A stretch of DNA of 64,000 nucleotides, from assembly GCA_029260765.1 (NCBI GenBank), contig JAJDCP010000122.1, positions 1 through 64,000 of the forward strand. The letters are read 5' to 3'. The position numbers were made by a program, and so were the translations under genes. Origin of the DNA: Planctomycetota bacterium (GTDB lineage Bacteria; Planctomycetota; J058; JAJDCP01). Below the pieces are notes generated by a model that searched no databases, was not told where the DNA came from, and saw nothing but the letters and a program-made list of their open reading frames with translations. The stretch's first letter is position 1. The number at the start of each line of letters is the position of its first letter. Below are positions 58,723-64,000 of this stretch, piece by piece.

Positions 58723-60422
58723 CGCAGACGCTCCAAACACCTCTGCGCCAGCGCCTCCAACGCGGGACTCGCGGGTGCTGTCAGCCAACGACGCGCCCGC
58801 TCACGGCACTGCTCGGGGATGCGGTGCGCGCGCATCAACCTCTGGATGCGGGCCAGGGTCGTCGCGTCCCCAGCGGCTTCGAACACACCCTGCAGCCAGC
58901 GCCGCTCACGCCGCGCGAGGCTGTCGCGCAACAGAGCGAGAGGAACGGTCAACTTCCCGCTGCGCAGGTCGATGCCTGGTTGCTTGCCCAACACCCCTGC
59001 CTCACCGGTGTAGTCGAGCAGATCATCGACGATCTGGAATGCCTGCCCCAGACCGAAGCCGAAACGCGCCAATTCGACCGCACGGCCCGCATCGGCACCC
59101 GCTGCCAGGGCCCCCAGCCGCATCGAGGTCTCGAACAGGCGCGCGGTCTTCAAGCCGTTGATGGCCGCGCAATCGGGCAAGCCCAGGCCGAAGTCCCCGC
59201 TGTTGCGCACCTCGAGGCGCTCGCCCTCGGCAAGGCTCTCCACAGCCTGCAACCAGGGCTCCCGCCTGTTGGTGGGCCAGCCCGCAGTGGTGCGCACCAA
59301 GCGCAACAGCGCGAAACCTGCGAACGCCAGCGCGAAGTCTGGTCCGGTCAAACGGTGCAGGCAGGGCTGATGGCGACGCATCGGCGCCGCGTCGATCACG
59401 TCGTCGATCAGCAGACTCAACCTGTGCAGGCTCTCCACAGCCGCCGCCGCCGGCAGCGCCGCCACGCGCGCCCCAGGGCTGACGGCCTCGGCGGCCGCCA
59501 GACACAGCCGCGCCCGCAGACGCTTGCCAGGTTGCTGCACGAGCATGTCCACGGCCGGTTGCAGCGGGGCAAGCTGGCCGCTCAGCTGGCTGCGCTGGCA
59601 ACCCTGCAACCCTGCCAGCAGCGGCGCAGGCTCAGATTCTGCCAGCAACGGAGCCAAGCGTTCCGAAAGATCCGACGGAATGTGGCCGTGGGCCAGCTGG
59701 CGCGGACCCGAGGGAAGGCTGCCCTGGAGCAGGTTGTCTGCGGCGCGGCAGCAAGACTCGGCCAGAGGATGCAGCCAGATGGGCCGCTCTGAGGGAGCGG
59801 GCGCCGATCCGAGACGATGCTCCCAGAGCTGCCCCAACCACGAGAGCTGCGCGCAGCAGGCTTCCAGTTCGGGCAGGGCAATCCGCCCCAGCAACGCCGC
59901 CGCGGCGGCGACGGCCCGAAGCCACTCCACCCCTTCCCAGAGCGTGCCGCTGAGCCTCTCGGGAGCACCGATCGCCAGGTCGAGCACCGCGTGGCCGTGG
60001 GCGTCGTCGAAGCGGCGCAGCAGCTTCCACAGCCGGCTGGCCCGGTCGAGGTGGAAGCGGAACAGCTGGCGCCGCTCTTGCAGCGAGAAGCGAGCGCCGC
60101 GGTGGAATTGCTTGGCGTTGTAGAACTCGAACCAGGTGGCGGCGTCCCGAAGCGCCCGGCCCGAAGGCCGACGCGAGCCCAGCTCCGAGCTCACCCGGAA
60201 GAGCAACGCGCTGGCCAGGCCCGCCCGGGGAGGCAAGCCCGCTGCCAAGAGCTCGGGAAACGAGCGCGCGAGCAGCTGCAGCACTTTCTCGACCGGGCGT
60301 CGCACCGGCTTGAGTAGCGGCTGGTACCAGCGCTCTGCCAGGGGTTGCCCGGCCTCAACCAGACGGATGGGAACCGGTCTGGCAGGAAGGTCTGGCCGTC
60401 CGCTGGTGGCGGCGGTCTTCAT
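58719..60422 (-). CDS. Polyprenyl diphosphate synthase with long N-terminal domain
   Basis: A 567-residue protein. The C-terminal half (about 285-567) is a trans-prenyltransferase: GKRLRARL (299-306), the first Asp-rich motif LLIDDVIDAAPMRR (DDxxD at 340-344) and the second QIVDDLLDY (466-470) are intact. It should condense isopentenyl diphosphate with allylic primers to a polyprenyl chain. The N-terminal 280 residues are helical, with ALPELEACCAQLSWLGQLWEH resembling a decayed relative of the same fold without Asp motifs; this is tentative. Neighbours (PAP2-diiron fusion downstream, small membrane protein upstream, each with 4-base overlap) suggest a membrane polyprenol pathway. Confidence 0.87.
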   Translation of the reverse strand: MKTAATSGRPDLPARPVPIRLVEAGQPLAERWYQPLLKPVRRPVEKVLQLLARSFPELLAAGLPPRAGLASALLFRVSSELGSRRPSGRALRDAATWFEFYNAKQFHRGARFSLQERRQLFRFHLDRASRLWKLLRRFDDAHGHAVLDLAIGAPERLSGTLWEGVEWLRAVAAAAALLGRIALPELEACCAQLSWLGQLWEHRLGSAPAPSERPIWLHPLAESCCRAADNLLQGSLPSGPRQLAHGHIPSDLSERLAPLLAESEPAPLLAGLQGCQRSQLSGQLAPLQPAVDMLVQQPGKRLRARLCLAAAEAVSPGARVAALPAAAAVESLHRLSLLIDDVIDAAPMRRHQPCLHRLTGPDFALAFAGFALLRLVRTTAGWPTNRREPWLQAVESLAEGERLEVRNSGDFGLGLPDCAAINGLKTARLFETSMRLGALAAGADAGRAVELARFGFGLGQAFQIVDDLLDYTGEAGVLGKQPGIDLRSGKLTVPLALLRDSLARRERRWLQGVFEAAGDATTLARIQRLMRAHRIPEQCRERARRWLTAPASPALEALAQRCLERLR

Positions 60423-60643
60423 GGTGCCTCAGAAGTAGACTGCTCGCGCGCCGCCAGATCGGCAACACTGCCTCGCGGAGGGACGCGAGACTGATAGAAA
60501 CCCAACCTGCGCAACAGGAAGAAGGCGGCCAGTGTGCCGACGACCATCACGGGAAGCCCTATCAGGTAGCCGTAGTGTTCCACAACGAGGATGAAGCCCG
60601 CGATCTGGGCAGCGAGAAACAGGACTTCCAGGACTTTTCGCAT
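60419..60643 (-). CDS. Small membrane protein
   Basis: A 74-residue protein with two hydrophobic helices (about 5-22, LFLAAQIAGFILVV, and about 27-46, YLIGLPVMVVGTLAAFFLL) and a short soluble tail. It resembles no named family. Its stop overlaps the prenyl synthase ATG by 4 bases, so it belongs to the isoprenoid operon and could be a membrane anchor. An upstream in-frame ATG at 60658 is possible. Confidence 0.65.
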   Translation of the reverse strand: MRKVLEVLFLAAQIAGFILVVEHYGYLIGLPVMVVGTLAAFFLLRRLGFYQSRVPPRGSVADLAAREQSTSEAP

Positions 60644-60700
60644 GGCGGATCCCCACACATCGGCCCCCTATTCTACGGGGGTCTACGGGTGGCGACCAGC

Positions 60701-61687
60701 CTAACCCGGTCGGGAACGGTTGGGCGGCGAACGGCGCGTCGCAGGCGGCTGCGGACGCCGCGTGACGGGAATCTGCGGCTGCGAGCGGCGCATACCCGGC
60801 GGAGGCTTCGGTGGGGCCTTGGCCGCTGGCCGCGCGGCACCCGGCACGCCTCCTGAACGGCGCGTCGCAGGCGGCCGCGGCGCGCTCGGCGGCCGCTTCG
60901 GCAGACCCGTTGAACGCCGCGTGGCTCCGAGAGCGCCCCCTGCCGGCTGACTCCTCGGCTGGCCGCGCAACAGCGAGCCACTGCTGGCCCGCGGATCCTT
61001 CGCGGGCCGGCCCCGCTTCCCCGCCGGCTGGCTACGCGCAGCATCTGGTTGGCCAGCTCCCGGTGCGGGAGGCCTCCGCAGCGGCAGGGGTCCGCCAGCA
61101 GGCTGGCTGCGCCCTTGCGGCTGGCTCCGTGCGGAGGCGCCCGAAGGCTGACTCCGCCCTGGGCCAGACGGTCTGCTCTGTACGCCCTTGGCCGGTTGAC
61201 TCCGCCCCTGAGGCCGGCTCCGCGACAACAGAGTGCTGCCTGGGGGGGTTGAGCCCAGAGGCTGGCTTCGGGACTGCGGCTGGCTTCGCCCTTGCGGCTG
61301 CCTCTTCCCCTGGGGGATCGTGCCCGACGACCGGCTCCCCGAGGGCTGGCTGCGTGCCTGGGGTTGGCTGCGCGCAGATGGTTGTGCGCCTGAGGCAGGC
61401 TTGGCCACGAAGCTCGGCCGCTGATAGCGGGTCGCCTGCTTGGCAGCGTGCGCGCTGCGCGCACGGGCTGGTGGCGGTGGAGGCGGCCGCCTCTTGGTGA
61501 TCGGCTTGGCCGCCTCCTCGGACTCAGGCGCAACGACCTTGATCTCGGGCACGGATTTCTTGCGTGGAGGCATCTTGAACGCGGAGCGGTGCAGCGGACG
61601 GCCGTCTTGCGCGCTGCGGCGCGAGACGGGGGCGTTGGGCTCGGGGACGGGCTGCTGAGCGGGCTGCGGGGGATCGGATGTGCTCAC
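60701..61687 (-). CDS. Low-complexity basic protein (Arg/Ser/Gln/Pro repeats)
   Basis: A 328-residue protein, no membrane segment. After an N-terminal patch (1-70, including PPRKKSVPEIKVVAPESEE) it is dominated by repeats such as RSQPQG, RSQPAG and PPATRRS to the end. Arg content is very high and acidic residues are rare, suggesting a nucleic-acid-binding or condensing protein. No function can be assigned from sequence. GTG at 61687 has AGGAGGAG upstream. Codon choice follows the host, so it looks like a real gene. Confidence 0.65.
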   Translation of the reverse strand: MSTSDPPQPAQQPVPEPNAPVSRRSAQDGRPLHRSAFKMPPRKKSVPEIKVVAPESEEAAKPITKRRPPPPPPARARSAHAAKQATRYQRPSFVAKPASGAQPSARSQPQARSQPSGSRSSGTIPQGKRQPQGRSQPQSRSQPLGSTPPGSTLLSRSRPQGRSQPAKGVQSRPSGPGRSQPSGASARSQPQGRSQPAGGPLPLRRPPAPGAGQPDAARSQPAGKRGRPAKDPRASSGSLLRGQPRSQPAGGALGATRRSTGLPKRPPSAPRPPATRRSGGVPGAARPAAKAPPKPPPGMRRSQPQIPVTRRPQPPATRRSPPNRSRPG

Positions 61688-61763
61688 GGCGCTCCTCCTG
61701 ACCCACTCATGGTAGGGGCCCGCCCATCAAATTGCAAAGCGCTCACCGCAGCTGGGTGCCCGG

Positions 61764-62054
61764 TCAGTTGTTGGGAATGTTGCCTGGAGTTTGTGGCACT
61801 GCGTGGGGGTCGAGATCACGCCCCAAGCGGTCCAGCTCGACCCTGCGGTCCTGCTCGGCCTGCTGCCGGAGCGTGAGCGCCGGCATGTGGCTGGAGTCCT
61901 GCTGGAGCACGTAATCGCACAGCCGCGCCGCGAGCTCGTAGTCGCCGCGCGCGTAGGCTTCATGCGCCCGTTGCATCACGGCGGGCAGCAGATCCGTGGG
62001 CTGGCTCTGGCAACCCAACAGCAACAACGTGATCGCGAGCCAACGAACCTGCAT
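61764..62054 (-). CDS. Small TPR-like lipoprotein
   Basis: A 96-residue lipoprotein (lipobox LLGC). One TPR-like helix pair, AHEAYARGDYELAARLCDYVL, occupies about 32-52, followed by a charged helix. GGAGGAG lies upstream of the ATG. It precedes the FHA protein gene downstream of it by 62 bases on the same strand (62117), so the two may be cotranscribed. Confidence 0.72.
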   Translation of the reverse strand: MQVRWLAITLLLLGCQSQPTDLLPAVMQRAHEAYARGDYELAARLCDYVLQQDSSHMPALTLRQQAEQDRRVELDRLGRDLDPHAVPQTPGNIPNN

Positions 62055-62116
62055 CTCTCCTCCGGAGACCATCCCAGCGCGGGCGGGTCACCAGCCTGTC
62101 ATCGCTTGTCCCCAGC

Positions 62117-63913
62117 TCAGTCCAACGCGACGGCTTGCAGGCCGATCGCGCGCAGACCCCCCTCGCCCGCTCCCACAACCAGCCCGACGACACGTCCCGA
62201 CCCGTCAAACACCGGCCCACCCTGCCAGCTGGGGCGGAAAGCGGTGTCGACCAGAAAGCTGCCATCGCTGTCCGTCGACAGAATGCTGGGCGTTGTCGAC
62301 TTCAGGCCTCCCGACTCGATCCCGAGCAACAGCTGCGCATCGAGCGGGCGGGGCGTCGTCTCTCCCAGCTCCTGCCCTTCGATGGCCAGCCCCCCGGCGA
62401 CCTCCTTGAGACGTTGACGCCCGGCAGTGTCGCGGAATGCCCGCTGGGCGTCGTAGCGGAAGACCGCCCAGTTTTCGCCATTCTCCGCGTAGACCTGCAC
62501 GCCCTCGACCTTGACCGGGCGCTGTTCGAACTCGATCTCTACGTCCTGGGCCGCTGACAGCTCGCTCACATCCTCCCGACCAAAGGTCTCGAGCTCGAGC
62601 GAGCCATCATCGGTCTGGAAGAGCACGCGCCAGGCGCTGCTCAAACCGTCGTCATCCGCCAGGGGCACGAGCACCTCCACGCGTGTCTCCACCCGAACCT
62701 GGTAGCTGCCCTCGGCATTGCGCAGGTACTGCATCCAGGCGGCCTTGAATTCGGGGATGTGCAAGTGTGGCCGCGCCAGGCGCTTGGTCGTGATGATGCG
62801 GTCCCCGGTCAAGAAGACCCCCATCCCGACCTGCGCAGCGCCCAACCGGAGGACCCGCGAGCTGCCTCGCATCAGCCAGGGAGTCGAGCTGAGCCGGCAG
62901 ACCACCCAGGGACTCTTTGCGACCAGCTCGGCGAACACCTCCCGCGCCGAGCGCACGGCCTCCAGCGCAGCCTGATGGTCCGCTTCCGCTTCGACCATGG
63001 CGTCCGCTGGCGCGCCGGTGTCCCCGTCGCTGGGGTGCAGCGCATCGATGCGGGCCTGGTGTGCCTCGGCCAAAGCCCGCTCGAGGGCGAGCAGCTGGGC
63101 CTCGAGCTCCCTGTTGCGGCGGTCCTCCTCCGGCGCGGTCTCGACGTGCGGTTTGGCCGACAGGGCGAGATCGCGGGCTTCCTCGAAGCCGAACTCTGCG
63201 CTCAAGAAGGCGAGCACAGATTCCTCATAGTCGCTCTCCTCCATGGCCTCGCGGCCCCGCTCCAGCTCACGTTCTGCGCGGGCAAGCTCGAGACCTGAGG
63301 CTTCGAGGCCGCCGGCCTCGGCCTTGACGGCTTGACGCCGTGCGCTGAGGGCGCGGGTCTCGGCATCTTCGGCGCGACCCCGCTCGAGCGCGGAGAAGTA
63401 GCCACGCGACAGGAACAAACCCAACCCGACGCACAGCACACTGAGCACGCCGAAGCCGATCATCAGGCGGCGCGTCCCGGTCTGCTTGCGGCTGAGGTCT
63501 TGAATCATGCGGGTCTTGTGGCCTGGCCCACGACGCTGGGGCTGCACAGGCAGCGGCATCGGCCGCATGACCGGGGCGGCAGGAACCATCGCCATCGGCC
63601 TCGGAGCCTGCTGAAAGCTGACCTGCAGGCGCACGCCATCTTTGCCGAGGCCGATGACCGAGGGATTGCCCAGTGCCACCGTGCCCTGCACGCGCTGCCC
63701 GTTGAGATAGGTTCCATTGGTGCTGCCCAGATCGACCAACTCAAAGCCGTGGGCCTGGCGGTTGATCACGGCGTGGGCGCTGGAGACGTCCAGGTCCTGC
63801 TCAGGATCAAAGGCCAGCAGGTTCGATGGGTCGCGCCCCATCGTCAAGGGTGTCTGCTCGAAGGTCTGGGTCTGGCCGGTCCGGCTGCCCTTGAGATGCT
63901 GCACAACGATCAT
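62117..63913 (-). CDS. FHA-domain membrane protein with degenerate trypsin-like domain
   Basis: A 598-residue protein. An FHA domain (about 22-90: LTMGRDPSNLLAF, SSAHAVI, LGSTNGTYLNG) would bind phosphothreonine in the cytoplasm. A Pro-rich linker leads to a membrane helix (about 150-168, LMIGFGVLSVLCVGLGLFL). A periplasmic coiled coil (about 175-320) precedes a trypsin/HtrA-like domain (about 345-598): GVFLTGDRIITTKRL where active relatives have TAAH, and SWQGGPVFDGSGRVVGLVV where they have GxSGGP. The serine and His positions look altered, so it is probably inactive. GGGAGGA precedes the ATG. Kinases with FGE domains elsewhere could phosphorylate its ligand. Confidence 0.83.
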   Translation of the reverse strand: MIVVQHLKGSRTGQTQTFEQTPLTMGRDPSNLLAFDPEQDLDVSSAHAVINRQAHGFELVDLGSTNGTYLNGQRVQGTVALGNPSVIGLGKDGVRLQVSFQQAPRPMAMVPAAPVMRPMPLPVQPQRRGPGHKTRMIQDLSRKQTGTRRLMIGFGVLSVLCVGLGLFLSRGYFSALERGRAEDAETRALSARRQAVKAEAGGLEASGLELARAERELERGREAMEESDYEESVLAFLSAEFGFEEARDLALSAKPHVETAPEEDRRNRELEAQLLALERALAEAHQARIDALHPSDGDTGAPADAMVEAEADHQAALEAVRSAREVFAELVAKSPWVVCRLSSTPWLMRGSSRVLRLGAAQVGMGVFLTGDRIITTKRLARPHLHIPEFKAAWMQYLRNAEGSYQVRVETRVEVLVPLADDDGLSSAWRVLFQTDDGSLELETFGREDVSELSAAQDVEIEFEQRPVKVEGVQVYAENGENWAVFRYDAQRAFRDTAGRQRLKEVAGGLAIEGQELGETTPRPLDAQLLLGIESGGLKSTTPSILSTDSDGSFLVDTAFRPSWQGGPVFDGSGRVVGLVVGAGEGGLRAIGLQAVALD

Positions 63914-64000
63914 CGGTCTTCCTCCCGTGTTGGAGTCGACGCTTTACGCGCCGCACTCAGCGGGGTATCTCTGGAAGCCGCCCGGGATGGGGAAAAAAAA
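63914..64000. other. Right edge, upstream region of the FHA gene
   Basis: The last 87 bases hold the ribosome site of the FHA protein gene (GGGAGGA just upstream of its ATG) and no further gene. The window ends in an A run. Confidence 0.5.

Overview
The window is a dense, high-GC bacterial chromosome segment from a Gram-negative-type organism: it encodes an outer-membrane beta-barrel protein ending in Phe, many lipobox lipoproteins and secreted proteins. Ser/Thr kinases fused to formylglycine-generating-enzyme-like (FGE/SUMF1) domains, beta-helix lipoproteins, VIT/vWA proteins and ECF sigma/anti-sigma pairs suggest an uncultured or little-studied Planctomycetota, with Myxococcota or another deltaproteobacterial relative as the alternative. 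This placement is an inference from gene content. I saw no rRNA, tRNA, phage or CRISPR.

Layout. 0-9.8 kb: small membrane protein and ECF sigma factor, secreted metallo-beta-lactamase-fold hydrolase, outer-membrane barrel, glycosyltransferase, MaoC-like protein, ferrochelatase, beta-helix lipoprotein. 9.9-19.3 kb: sigma factor with FecR-like membrane partner, kinase-FGE plus 2OG-Fe(II) oxygenase, secreted unknown, pseudokinase-FGE. 19.5-20.6 kb: a TlpA-like thioredoxin with in-frame UGA and a partner redoxin. 20.7-28.2 kb: ABC-2 permease, rhomboid protease, three-subunit molybdenum hydroxylase, HEAT-like protein and M74 murein endopeptidase. 28.4-38.6 kb: glycogen phosphorylase operon with a cNMP-binding/DUF4388 regulator, thiD, uracil-DNA glycosylase, DEAD-box helicase, and a possible secretion-adaptor/metallopeptidase pair. 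38.6-50.9 kb: broken sigma factor with intact membrane partner, then a translationally coupled operon (NHL lipoprotein, tandem kinase-FGE, pseudocaspase lipoprotein), an inverted-repeat mobile element and a second beta-helix lipoprotein. 51-64 kb: Prc-type protease, a second UGA-containing thioredoxin-like protein, VIT/vWA protein, MerR regulator, an isoprenoid operon (small membrane protein, prenyl synthase, PAP2-diiron fusion), a low-complexity basic protein, a lipoprotein, and an FHA protein with a degenerate protease domain.

Main discoveries. Two genes (19503..20045 + and 53129..53968 -) contain an in-frame TGA at or near a thioredoxin active-site cysteine, each followed at 17 and 21 nt by a hairpin with a G-containing 3-nt loop, as in bacterial SECIS elements. 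They are best read as selenoproteins that ordinary annotation would split. A second theme is catalytically dead enzyme domains in signalling proteins: a pseudokinase, a pseudocaspase and a protease-like domain, all attached to FGE, lipoprotein or FHA modules. A third is a 132-bp inverted-repeat element (48988..49119) whose empty target site is preserved in a related 69-bp repeat at 2171..2239, giving a clean insertion with 5-bp target duplication.
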